Below are positions 12,771-24,812 of a stretch of 64,000 bases of DNA, in pieces (positions within the stretch are counted from its first letter, which is position 1; each line of letters starts with the position of its first letter). Origin of the DNA: Sweltsa coloradensis (lineage: Eukaryota > Arthropoda > Insecta > Plecoptera > Chloroperlidae); NCBI GenBank assembly GCA_024449915.1, contig JAMZAV010000892.1, positions 186,001-250,000 on the forward strand. The letters are read 5' to 3'. The notes below the pieces were generated by a model that had not been told where the DNA came from, searched no databases, and saw nothing but the letters and a program-made list of their open reading frames with translations. The position numbers and the translations under genes were made by a program.

Positions 12771-13459
12771 TATTAACAAGTTGAGAAAGTTTTAGAGCTT
12801 TTTTCACGGAAAAGTGTAATCTATGTAATTACCTCGTGCACAATCATGCTGCAAACAGATTGCAATCATGGCGGCTAGGCAATTATTTAATGAAAATTGT
12901 TGTTGCATTGTTTTATCTTTTGACTCCACGATTCGACCCACCATGCGCGCCACGTGGTTCGGGCCACGTCGGGAAGCTTCGGCGCTCATTACCGGCTGTT
13001 TCGGAACTGGGAGCGTAAGTCCGTTCGTTCACCCGACAATCTTTGAAAGAGTTAAGCCAACTTGCCGCCCGTTTGTATTACATTATTTCATAAGTCTTGT
13101 CTAACCAGCAGCAGACTACCGTTGTTATTTTCAGTATCATTTATTTTATATTATTAGCACATGTATGTATACATTATTTTAGATACCTACATAATAATAT
13201 ATTCACATCTATTTTTTATTCTAGAAACTGTGTTCGGTACGATTAGTGGTTGATATTACTCAAATCGGTCACAGGTCAATAGAGGCTATAACTGCACACA
13301 CTGGTACGTATACAAAGCTTATTATTAAATTATATTATATTAAATTTTATTAATATTATTTATTAATTAAAAATAAAATTAATAACATTTATTAATATTA
13401 TTATATTAAATTAAAAAATTAGAGTGTGAGTGGAACTGTTGTCCCGTGATCTTACCAAT
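12771..13459. other. Intergenic, no gene seen
   Basis: Contains a short GC-richer patch (about 12930-13030) whose reading frames resemble no family I recognise, and AT-rich simple sequence at 13320-13430. Confidence 0.4.
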
Positions 13460-13823
13460 CTGTGGTGATTTGGAAAAGTGGTATAAGTCCATTTTTTTTC
13501 AAAAAACGAGTTATGTATATGACAATTCTTGATTTTAAATCTAGAATATTATGAAAAACAGGTATAAGTCAATATCAATCTCTATTGCACAGTGACATTC
13601 GGTACAAGTCCACTTGTTGACAACATTTCATATGTTTATGTTTTAGAAAAACGGTATACAACTTGACTTGTAGGTACCGTTTTACCATGCAAGACCGATA
13701 CGCCTCTCTTTTGTTTTTTGCAATGAGTGTTTCGGATAAGTGGTATAATTTATTTTCACTTCCTTAAGCTCTCCTGAACAATTTCATAAAAATGACTTAT
13801 ACCACTTTTCCAAATCACCACAG
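13460..13823. mobile_element. MITE with 30-bp perfect terminal inverted repeats
   Basis: 13460-13489 (CTGTGGTGATTTGGAAAAG...) is the exact inverse complement of 13794-13823. The interior contains further GGTATAAGTC-like pieces and no ORF. The flanks give no clear target duplication. Confidence 0.88.
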
Positions 13824-15314
13824 CATTGTCCAATGTCCATTGATCTCTATACTTACGTGGATTGTGTATGCTATACAGCAACCTTGAAGCCAACTAGGGC
13901 CATGCAGATGGGGGCCGCCATCTTGGGTGTCCAATGTTATTTCTTATGGGGCGGCCATGTTGGAGGTCAAAACTTAACATATTTACGGCAAACATGCCTT
14001 TGTGTGTTGCGTTGAAGTTCACAAAACGATTTAACAATGCGGAATTCAATCGAAACCCTAATCGTGTTGTATATTTAGTTCTACAGTAATTAAACCCGCT
14101 AAATTAGTCCGACTTCACTTCTCAACATCCGGCAGGTAAGCATCATCTATTCACGTGAGCATATAGAGGTAAGTGGGTTTTACCCTGTAAGACCAGCCGA
14201 TCTTTGATATGATTAACAAATAATAATTATTGATTATCAGCACCGCACTCGTATTTGCTGTAGAATTAGGATATACAATTTATTACTCAATGCCTACATT
14301 ACACTTGTGGAGCCTACTATGTTGTAAATTGGCTCTTAGAATAAATATATTCGATGTACAACAGAATATAAACACTTGTACAGAAATCAGGCAGCTGCAG
14401 GCAACTTCAGCCCTAAAGACGTAGAGCTTGAGTCAGGCGGCGCAGGAGACAAAAGTTGAAACGCATGTGTTTGTATTAAATTATATCGGCAAGCTCCTAA
14501 ACGATATAAGCATGCTTTTTAAAGAATATTCAGCTCTGTGTACGCAAAAATTGATTATGCTGGGGGCCTGGGTTTTATTGCGTATCAGATGTAAGAATGA
14601 ACGTTTGCTGCCATGCGATATTACACTGCCGCTTCTATCGGGGCTGAGTGATTGGGCCAGTGTGACGTCACACACTAGTAGACGGAAAAGGGAGACTAAA
14701 TAACTAGAGAACGCGTTTACTTACAGAAATGCGGTTTTCGCTAATCATTTCAGATTAAAATGAACTTTGCTTCGCCATGCAGAGTGCCATGGTCCTCCTT
14801 TAAGAAATATCGCACGAAAAATACAACATAGAAATTGTAAAAGCTTTTTGATCTAGTAGGTAACCCAAAAGATCAATTACCATAACGAGTGAGGTGAAAA
14901 GTTTGTTTTTTAAACTAAACCTCAAATTATTTCCGTGAAAATGCCACCTTTCAAAGTAAAATCGGACATGTACTTACAAAGATATAATTATAATATGAGT
15001 AACAAATTTGAATTATGGCGGACATCTTGTTTTGGACATGGCATGTCTCGAAAAAAAAAACAGTTCGGCACCATCAAAATTGTTCGGTTCAATACGAATC
15101 GATTGCCACCACAGACATAGGTTTTACTCAAAAAGACATGGAACTACACATGCTCCCATACTAAACGTGTTGTAAGACATATTATGCAGCTATCTCCGCC
15201 GTTGCTTCGTGGTGCGGCAGTCTAGGCGGGGGAGGGGAGGGGAACCTCGGCCATGAAGTCAGCTCACTGCCTGGCTCTCGGCTCACTACTCTTATCGAGG
15301 TCCCCGAAGACAGG
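13824..15314. other. Upstream region of ligase copy B
   Basis: No exon is recognised. The last 130 bases (about 15183-15314) are GC-richer, lack a TATA box and probably hold the 5' UTR of the gene starting at 15315. The transcription start cannot be fixed. Confidence 0.45.
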
Positions 15315-18300
15315 ATGAGTGACGAGGATTTGATCGTCCGAGGACCTAGGCATCCCCAGCCTTCCTCCACGTCCCTGGGGGAATACTACCTTACACGGCT
15401 GGAGCAGCATGGCGATCTGGAGGCACAAGTACAAGAGGTGGGTACTACCTTGTTTTGGTCCAGGGTTCCATTCCCACTAAATAACTTTTTTGGACTAAAG
15501 TTCATTAGTTTTAGGCTAAGGAATGTGTAAACGGTGACTTTGGAGCCGTCCTATAGCAACGAGTCACATGATCAATTCTAAGGTTGTTCCGAATCAGCCT
15601 TGTTGATTCTGGCACTGTCTGCGAATGGAATCGGTCTCTAGTTGGACATTGTTCGATCGTCGATTGTGTCGACGCTTACTGGATAGTTCTGTGCCTGAGT
15701 GGGTAGACTCTAAATACGAATTTATTTATTTATTGATTGAAACCTTTTCTCGTCTGACAGAAAATTAAAAGTACAACTGTTTTATTGTTAATTGGATAGG
15801 AATATAGCTCCAAAATAGGAACTAAAGCCCCAATGCTACTGAGCACATAGAGATAAGCCACTTCACATTATGACAATATATTAACACCATGTACAACTTT
15901 TTAAGCAGAATAAGAGTTTAAAAAATGTAATTGAAAATGGTATATAAATCGCAAAATTTTACCATTTTGTACCGATTTTCGTTAAGTAATTGAAGGATTC
16001 TGATTCTTGAATTTGAAGTCTTTAAAAAAAGGACAAACTAACTGTGGTGAATATTGAAAATAAAAAAAAAATCCTACTAGGAAAACGCTTAAGTCCCGCC
16101 GCGTTGTTGGATGAGCGTAATTGGTGCATTGAGCTGCCATGTGTTGTGTAAAATTTCTGTTATTCTGTGGAAAAATCATTATTAAATTTTAAAAATTTTA
16201 AATTAAATTAAATAAAATAAAAAACTAACTTTATTTTTTTAATTTTTTTTTAATAAATCGTAATTGTTAAAAAAAATCGTAAAATTGAAATTTTTAAAAG
16301 AAATAATTTCTCGATTGCGCTCAAATTTAACAGTAATATATTCATTCATAAAATTAAAGGTTCTGCGAAAAAATCATTTCAATCGGATAAAGCATGTAGG
16401 TGTTATAAATCAAAGAATTGTTTAAAAAAAGAAAAAAACCCGTAAAATTTCGATTTTTATGATAAATATTTTTTCATTGCGCTCAAATTTCACAAGAATA
16501 TCTTAATTCTTTGAAATAAAGGTTCTGTGCAAAAATCATTAAATCGGATAAAGCATGTAGGTGTTATAAGTCGAAGAAATTTTTTAAAAATCGAAAAAAT
16601 CGTAAAATTGCGATTTTTGAGAAAAAATTTCCGATTGCGCTCAAAACGTGGCAGTTCTAAGTTCAGAGATTTCGAATGCCTCCATAAAATTTCATCGTAA
16701 TCGGAGATGGGTTTAGCCGGAATCGTGTGGACAAACAGACAAAAATACAAAAGAAAAAAAAAAAAAACATTCCGGATTTTTTTCTCCAGTGTAGTAGAAT
16801 GGAATCTTCGCTTCACTCGCTTCGCGCGCTACGCTCATCCAAAAATCCTTCATATTTAAACAAATAATGCACATTCTTTATTGGATTTAATTCTGTGGTG
16901 AATCAGTGTAAACACTCACCGTTTTAGTCAATTCTTTGCTTGGTAAAGAAAGGGTTAAGCTGCATTGCATTTTCAAATTACTTGACCGTTTCGCGAATCC
17001 TTTTTTTTGTTCCCTTGATCCATGAGATTTTTGGTCCTTTAGCTTTTTTTCTACTGCTATACTTTGAATCGTATTTCACCCTAACAAAAAAATAAAAAAG
17101 ACAGTCGAGCCAGAAAATTTAGATCTTCACATAATGCCATGTATGTGCCTTTCTACAATTGCGCTGTATAAATACGTAAAAACACTTTGTCCAGCTTGAA
17201 GCATTGAACTTGCACAATATCAATACAAGCTTTACTCAGACGGGATGCTATTCTCCAATCTTGTTTTTCAACCCTGCGAATGTAACAAACAGACACGAAG
17301 TTGTTGCACCTTTGAAAAATGGTTTCAGCTAACTCACGTCTGAAGAAGGGGTGAGGAACTGGAACCCCAGAAAGTTTGATAACTCATGACCCGGCATCTA
17401 AACCATTACTGTACGCGCAAACTGGCAACGAATCTATTTTGTGCTAAATCTACCTGGCACAACAACTCCACCGACGGGAGTGTTTACAGACAAACCAGAT
17501 TGAGAAATAATCCCTTGCTCATACCTGCGTAAGGTATCGACATTATAAATAATTTTTTTTGGTCAGTTCAAAGGCAACAGATATTCGTTGCATATATAAT
17601 GCAACTACAATTCAGAAGTAAAATATATTTACCATCTTGGTGGTCTAGTTGGCTGAGGCGCCTAACTGGAATGTGGGAGACTCGGGTTCGAACCCCGATC
17701 GGGATGGATTTTTTAACAACTGAATTGTATTAAATATAAACATCCTCCACCAAAATTATCAACGCACGGCGAATTATTTTAATGAAGTATTCTTCTTCGA
17801 CGATCTATTGATTAACTAGCTTCGGTCCCTCTTTTTGATCTTGTTTGTTTGAACAGTCATCCCATTATAAGTAGTAAACACACAGACGGTGTTAACCTTG
17901 TGCAAGGACGATGCACACAAACATCGTAAACTCGATTGTTTGCGAATAAAGTGCAAACATGCTGCAAAGTGCAGCTTGTGTTCAGAAAAACGAATGTTGT
18001 AAGTCTGTATGTCTGTTTATCCTTTATGCATTACTACACCATTTATCCGATCTCCATGAAACATGGCACACATATGTATTTTTTTACTGGGAAGGTTTCT
18101 ATGCTATCCATTTAATTGTAACACCTTCACGTGGTGATCGGTGCCTGCAAAGAAGATACATTCGTTTTTATATATTCATCCGATCTCCATGAAACTTGGC
18201 ACATATACGTATTTTTTCACGGGGAAGGTTTCTATGATATCCATTTTGTTGTAACTCCTCCACGTCAACAACACAACAACGTCGCACCAACGCGCGACGG

Positions 18301-21300
18301 GTAAGCTAGTATAAGACAATAAACCTCTCGCAAACACCCTCGAGACCTTCACGGGTTACGTCTTTCTGCAGTACACAAATGAATCTGACAAGACTTAGTT
18401 GCTTGACGATTATATTGAGTTGTTTTCCTCTGAGTATGCATTATTTGACAGTTATGCTATTCGAGGAGTTACGTTAACTTTTGATAAGAGCGCACTAAGC
18501 ATCTTCAAACAAAGTATAGGCTTGCCGCCTACGTTCACGGGTATTATTAATTAGATAAGCCTAGCAAACGAAGCGAGTGAACTGATGACACAAATGTTAT
18601 GCTATTTCTCCTACTCGAATTTTACCATTGATTTGTAACCTAAGAGTTATCCATGTTTCACTCGATATTTTTAGTATTGTGCTTTTAATTGCTATTGACA
18701 TTCAGATTTGTACAATTGTTGAACAAATATAATGTAAACAATACACATTCACAAATAAAAATGGAAGCTGAGGAAAATAAGAAATAATAGATCAAAAACC
18801 TAATTAATAATAAAAAAAGTGTTTGCAAACTTCTAGTAATGAAAATGGGAATATTATCCAGGTGACCCGCTTGTTTTGTACTCCAAGGTCACAGACACAG
18901 GTAGCTCAAACGTAGTGCACTTCGAGACTTCTAATCAAGAAGTGCAAACTATATTCGTCATCTTAAATCCTGACTGAACGCTTTTTTCTAGATAGCGTTT
19001 CTTTAGACCTCAATGCGAATGCTAGGGATTGATACATTTCAAACGGGCCTTTTAACAAGTTAATTTCACATCCACCCTAACACGTCTTTATTTTATTTAC
19101 CGGTCATGATGGAAACCCGTTGTAGGGTGGAATGTATGCCCCTCTCCACGTGTTACAAGGTATGTTGTGGATAGGGCATTGTTAAATAATGTCTGAGGGC
19201 TGTTTGAGAGGTTTCAATCTCTTGCATTCGTATTAATGACCGACATAAAACAAAACCTTCAGTCAGGATTGCCGGTCATGACAGGACTCGAATCTGGAAC
19301 CTGATTACTTATGAAGATCTTACAGGGCTGAACCAATGTGTTCTCCCAACAAAGATTGGAGTTTCCCTCAGTAAAGTTGTTTCCCATTGATTAAGAGGAG
19401 ACCAGCTGGGTGATTCTGTAAGTCCGCGTTAATTGTGATAAATAACGCCACCATGTTCAACATATGGTTGCCAGTTCTTAGAGAATCGCAGTTCATCGAG
19501 GGAAGAACGTATCACAAGTCAAAACTAATGTGTGTAAGCTACAATGGGCTTCCTTCAACAAAGTTACTTTCTCCTTAAGGTTGAGGGGGGACTGGAGGTG
19601 CGGACCTACTCGGACCTGCTCATCCAGGGGAAGAGGGTCGCCGCCTTCCTGAGGGAGCAGGGCCTGGACTCGGGAGACACCGTCATGATCTGCTGCGGTA
19701 ACACGCTGGAGTTCACTCCTATCATGTTGGGGACCCTGTTCGTCGGTGCAACCATGGCTCCCATCAACTACCAATACGAAGCCAGTAAGAGACTCCCAGC
19801 ATTCACTTACTACATCACAGTTTATTATTAGGAAAACATTGTTTTTGATATTTGCAACATGCACTTCCAAAGTGTATCTTTCTGATTAAAATTAACAATT
19901 TGGTTTGTCCTTTTCAAGGGTGCACTTACGCGATATCATTAAAATTTTTCTATAAATTATATAAAAAGCATGTAGGGCCTACTGTCGTCGAAGTTCATCA
20001 ATGCCAACCCAACTACAATAAAACGTAAATCTTTAAAAATTATATTTTTTACTGTTAAAAAAATTATAATTTTTATTCACAAATAAGCTACCAATATCTA
20101 AATTAAATATACAAAAATAATATTGGCTCCATTCTTAGAAATAAATATTTATCACAATCATGTAGTCCCACATGTATTCCAGGCGAGATGGTCCACCACC
20201 TAAATGCTGTCGCTCCCAGCTTGATAATCTGCAACCCCGCGGCTGAAGCTGCCCTGACCGAAGCCATCGACCACACCAACTCCACCGTTACTCTAGTCAC
20301 CATGGCGACCATGGTTCAGGTGCTGGGGGATCCAAGCAGGGTAAGTGGTGTGTGATCTTGCAAGCACACTGAAAAATGTTGTCTTTTAGACAATTTCTTA
20401 ATCTAAATTGGAGAGTTTTTTAACACAATTTCTATATATTTTATAACTACTGCCAAAACCCTTCATCAATTCACCACCACTTACACGGCAGTAACTGTAA
20501 ATGTTATATTGTGTTCTCATAATCGTTAAGAAAACCACCCAGTACGAAATTTAAATTAAATGCCAGACACAAATCTAAACTTTTATTTACACCAACATTC
20601 TTCTTTTATACTCACATCGCCTTTTTCTAGATCCAAGCAATGGATGAAAGGCAAAATGCATCAAGTGCAGAAGAGTTGTTGTGGTGAAGATGATCTCTCT
20701 TCTACATTTGATTTATACAATCTGTGTTAGGTTATATTGACGCTTTTGCTATACTATGCCTGACACTTGTTCCAATGCGATGTCACGCCTTCTTGCTCTT
20801 ATGGATGGCAAGGTGTAATATTATCCTTTGTGTTCCCAGGACCTCCCCGGATTCCACCTAGGAAAGGTACCGGATCCTGCCAGTCACGTGGCCTTCGTAT
20901 TGTGCTCCAGTGGAACCTCGGGTAGAGCCAAGGGTATCGAGTTGACACACGATGCGATCTATCTCATGAAAGACTTCCATCTTTACTGGTAACGTTATTA
21001 ATTTGTTTCAACATTTACCAATGATTCACCTTGAGTTTTGGACGTGCAATGACCTAATACATTGCGCTTGGGCATCAGCACCACATGATCGGCGGGACTT
21101 CGTGGAGCCAAGATAAATTTAAATTTCCTCTTTGAATTGTTATAGTTACCATTACAACTAATTTAGGAATCCGGAGATTTTGTTAACAGGATTGTGGCCA
21201 TTAGTAATTGCTATAAGTGCGCCAGTAGATTTGAGCTTTTGGGAAGCGTTTTTGGTCGTGAAATATTTATCAAATATTGAGTTCCTCAAAAGTGCATTTC

Positions 21301-24300
21301 TGTGGTAGCGTAGAATGTATCTTATCAAGTGAATTGCACTAGCGTGAATAGGCACTATGTGAAAAGTCTCTAATGTTGTTGCCGACCGAACCAAAAAGTT
21401 GGTGAACTAGGTTCCAAATAGAATTACCCATTATACTTCACTCATGCACAAATTGGGTATTGCCCAGATATTTAACTTTCCAGTTTGTTTTTTTGTTTGT
21501 ACTAGGTATTGCGATTTCATTTGATATAATTATATAGATAGTTAGTGATATATTGGTTTTTCAGGTTCAGCGAGTCACCGCTAGAGCATCGAGAAGTCGC
21601 CCTCAACATGTCTGGTCCCTACTGGGTCACGGTGCAGATGGCACAGTTCATTATCATAAGCAGAGGTGTGAAGCAAGTTATTCTGAAGGAATTTTCAGAA
21701 AAAGGATTTTTCCACACAGTTGAAAAGTTCAAGGTAAGCAAGATTTGTTCATGCTCTATTTCCTTTTGTGGTACAAGACACAAATTAACTTAACATTTTA
21801 TCCTTCTACACTATCACAATGTATAGGTCAACCCTTATTCAAACAGAAGTTACTTCTGTCCATTCCAACCCTGAACTTTTTTTCTTCTTTTTGTGTGTCT
21901 TTTTATTCCCTTGGTGAATTTCTAAACCCTCATTCCATTTTCAATGTTACAAAATGTTATCAATATTGTTTTATAAGTAAGGATTCGTCGAGATGATAAT
22001 AATAAACTTTCCTCGAGGAGTTGCCCAAGTACCCTCGTCTGGCTCCATTCTTCGGCCAGGATTTGAGCAAACAATACCTCGGAATGATTAGTTGTGGTCG
22101 AGCCCTTTTGACAGTGTATTCGTGTTGCGATTCCAGGTGAACTATGCCATGCTCGGGCCCGGTCAGGTAGCAGCGCTCGCCAAGTGGCCGGATGTGGAAC
22201 TATACAACACGACGAGCCTGCGCTCTATCGGCTTCGGAGGGGCACCAACATGTCGTGCGATGTATGAACTCGCGCAGAAGAGAATCGGCACGAAGATGTC
22301 ACAGGCAAGAGGGACAAATAATTGTATTTTATCCTAAAATAGTTATGCAAACACATATTAAATGTGTTCACAGTAATGTCCGATTTTGGGTTCTTATTAT
22401 TTTATTTTACCGGCTGATGAGACTTCCTTCTGATGATATTTTATTGCAAAGTTCGGAATGATGATGGTTGAACTTATTTCCTGGTTTTTCTTCCAGGTAT
22501 ACGGACTCACAGAGTGTCTTGGAGTGGCCAAACCTGCTTACGAAGTCATTGGTAAAACCGGCACCTCAGGAACTTTGCACACGAATGTCGATGCAAAAGT
22601 AAGACTCAGTTCATTATTCATTAAACAAATTTAGCACACAACCTAATAAAACTGAAGGGATTGAACTTAGCACTCAGCGTCTGATTCTGGTGTCCAAAAG
22701 AGCGTGAACCGGCTGCTATGGTCTGATTTTGTTATCAAATGGCTAAATGGGGTTGCTCTCGTTAAACAGGTGATAGACGTGTCCACGGGTCGACTCTTGG
22801 GCCGGGGCCAAGAAGGCGAGTTGTGCTTCCGAAACCCCTCGGCCATGAAGGGCTACCGCAACAACCCGGCCGCGACCCGGGCCATGTTTGATGCCGAGGG
22901 CTTCTTACACACCGGGGACGTAGGGTACTTTGACCAGGACGGCTTCCTCTACATCAGGGACAGAGTTAAGGAGCTCATCAAGTACAAAGAGATTCAAGTG
23001 AGTGTTACGATCCCGTGCTATTCGTTACCTGGTTTGTTCTCATTAGGCTCGTTGGCCATGAGGTGGATTGAGCATTCTGTCCCTTTTTCGTTTTTTCTGG
23101 ACGTCCGGCCAGCCTAGAGGTGTGCTAACAGGGTCCCAAGTTTTGAAAAGTTACGTTTGCAGTCACCTCTGAAAACGAGTGACTTGGAGGGTCACGTGAC
23201 TACCAAAACGTACATTTTGAGCCAAATGCAAGTTTTTAAATCACTATTTACAAATTATCAAACCACAAGTCAGCCGTGGGTGGAAACGTACGTTTTGACC
23301 GTACGTTGTGATTTTGAAAACTTGCATTTGGTTCAAAACGTACGTTTTGGTAGTCACGTGACCCTTCAAGTCACTCTAGGCGTAATAATACGCAATTCTG
23401 ATTGGTTGGGGGCTGTTTTAAATTCACAAAGCTTCGACTTAACACACATTTATCCCACAACGTAAGTTTTGATTTTAGAACTTGCTTTTTATTCAAGTCA
23501 CCTAAATGAGGTGGGATAGGTTTACGTTTTGATGGTGGCTTGTGGCTGCAAACGCATTTTTTGAAAAGTAAACGCAAGGTTTGCACTCACCTCCACCCCC
23601 TACACCTGTAGTTGTATTGTATCGCACGAGGCATCTCCTAGTAAACAGGTTGAGGAATGGTGAGAATTGCCGCCCCCCCCCCCCCAACTTTTTCTGTGTC
23701 ACGACGTACGTCACCACGGCAACAACAACCTCTAATTATGTGGATTCAATTTACTTGGGTGTGTTCAGTGTTTGGGTGATGGGAGCTAAGAGACGACTTG
23801 TGGCTATCTGTGACAATCACGAGAAAGCAAAAATAATCCCCACCCCCCCTCGCACACTCGAAAAGAGATCCTAAGCGCTTGTGTGCCAATTTACATATCT
23901 CTCCTATTATGTAAACCAGGTGAATGTGATGGACATCGAGGAGGTTCTACTGAGTCACTCGGAGGTCCAAGATGTCGCCATTGTCGGCATCTTCCACGAG
24001 GCTGACCTTGAGCGAGCAACAGGTTTCGTGGTGCGTTCTCCGGGCGGCGACGTCAGCGCACGGGACTTGGAGGAACTTGTGGAAGGTATTCTAGCTGGAG
24101 CACGACATCATGTGCATTTTTATTTTATTTATTTTTATTAATATTTGCATTTATTTGCATGTATCATTTGAACACAATATTAAAAATAAATGCGAGAGTG
24201 ACAGATAGAGCATCTGCCCTTTAGTACGTGAGTACCTGTCACTCTCTTTTTCTGTCTGTTTCGCAGGATTTCACAATTGCTTAAGTTTATGCTTCAATAA

Positions 24301-24765
24301 CAAGCTTTAAAATGCAAAGAGTGATATCAATCTTAATCAATCTTAATCTTTGGTGATATCTTGTAATTAAAATTGTCACATGTGGATCTTAACCGAGCCC
24401 CAGGCCATGTGTGCTTAAAGCTGTTCTAGAACCAAGATGATTGTGTAAACCAGTTAACTTGGAGTAAGAATTTCAATTTTAAAATAAGTCTTATGCCTTC
24501 TGTAACTTTTGCTACCTGACAATACAAGTTCAAACTTAAAAGGATCCTTGAAAGTTTGCAATTTGGACGGCTAATTTTTGTGTTATTGCTTACATTAATT
24601 TGTGAAATTTTTCTCTCAGTGATCTTCGCTTAACGTTACTTTTTCTTTTCAGCTAAATTGCCAAAATTCGACTGGTTGCATGGGGGAGTCAGATTCGTTG
24701 ATTTTATTCCCAAGACTGCTACTGGCAAAGTTAAGAAACGAACCCTACGAGAATGGGCGAGATGA
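15315..24765 (+). CDS. Acyl-adenylate-forming enzyme, 4-coumarate-CoA ligase/luciferase-like, copy B (complete)
   Basis: Ten coding exons: 15315-15437, 19580-19784, 20183-20340, 20840-20988, 21565-21733, 22137-22304, 22497-22598, 22770-22997, 23920-24085 and 24653-24765 (TGA). Phases agree throughout and give 526 aa, normal for ANL enzymes. The start is the ATG of MSDEDLIVRGP; the exon reads on to HGDLEAQV, typical of this family's N-terminus. Motifs in order: CSSGTSGRAKG (residues about 180-190; the usual proline before KG is alanine), YGLTE, HTGD, DRVKELIKYK, and PKTATGK with the catalytic lysine. Intron 6 has a GC donor (CAG/gcaaga). The end, EWAR, is not a PTS1 signal. Exon lengths match copy A almost one for one, so the two are tandem duplicates. 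An AATAAA lies at 24807. The likely reaction is ATP-dependent fatty- or aryl-acyl-CoA formation; the substrate is unknown. Confidence 0.95.
15640..15745 (+). repeat. Retroelement 3' tail fragment ending in (ATTT)n
   Basis: GTCGATTGTGTCG, GAGTGGGTAGACT and a terminal TTTATTTATTTATT are shared with 59398-59555 (+) and with the inverse of 62825-63010. This indicates one dispersed SINE/LINE tail family. Confidence 0.6.
16077..16840 (-). mobile_element. Family-1 Helitron-like element, full copy, reverse
   Basis: Inverse complement of the 11.1/12.0 kb copies with both termini present: GGATGAGCGT at 16840, and CTAG at 16077 followed by T on that strand. It lies in intron 1 of ligase copy B. Confidence 0.8.
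16841..17633. other. Intron 1 of ligase copy B, no feature seen
   Basis: Unique-looking AT-rich sequence with only short open frames. No domain or repeat is recognised. Confidence 0.4.
17634..17706 (+). tRNA. tRNA-like sequence, anticodon position GGA; probably a pseudogene
   Basis: A 73-nt cloverleaf can be drawn. The acceptor stem ATCTTGG/TCGGGAT has 7 pairs including G-U, the D stem is GTCT/AGGC, and the T arm TCGGG-TTCGAAC-CCCGA is perfect. Box A (TGGTCTAGTTGG) and box B (GGTTCGAACCC) are good. The anticodon stem has one A-G mismatch. The loop reads C-T-GGA-A-T, but the long variable arm of tRNA-Ser is absent, so it may be a tRNA relic or SINE head. Confidence 0.55.
17990..18309 (+). mobile_element. 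Helitron-like 3' end with two internal direct repeats
   Basis: Ends with a CGTCGC/GCGACG hairpin (18280-18299), a short spacer and CTAG followed by T, the canonical Helitron 3' structure. Two ~88-bp direct repeats beginning ATCCGATCTCCATGAAAC (18046 and 18179) lie inside. The left end is not defined. Confidence 0.6.
18310..19579. other. Remainder of intron 1 of ligase copy B
   Basis: Non-coding. A weak tRNA box-B-like stretch on the minus strand near 19264-19302 lacks a matching box A. Nothing else is supported. Confidence 0.4.
23177..23376. mobile_element. 200-bp foldback MITE with ~60-bp arms
   Basis: GAGTGACTTGGAGGGTCACG at the left is matched, with few mismatches, by its inverse complement ending at 23376. 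The arms also contain AAAACGTACRTTTTG. It lies in intron 8 of ligase copy B. Confidence 0.75.
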
Positions 24766-24806
24766 TTTAAGTGCACAAGAAGAATTAATAAACTTACATT
24801 GCGTTT

Positions 24807-24812
24807 AATAAA
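24807..24812 (+). promoter_or_regulatory. Poly(A) signal of ligase copy B
   Basis: AATAAA lies 42 bases after the stop codon. Confidence 0.6.

Noticed and set aside
12804..13104. Short frames around 12.8-13.1 kb as a small gene
   Set aside because: Several overlapping frames of similar length, no domain, no splice support.
14428..14703. 91-codon plus-strand frame upstream of ligase copy B
   Set aside because: No recognisable motif or start context, and an opposing frame of similar length overlaps it.
19264..19302. tRNA box-B-like sequence on the minus strand
   Set aside because: No box A at the right distance and no cloverleaf could be drawn.
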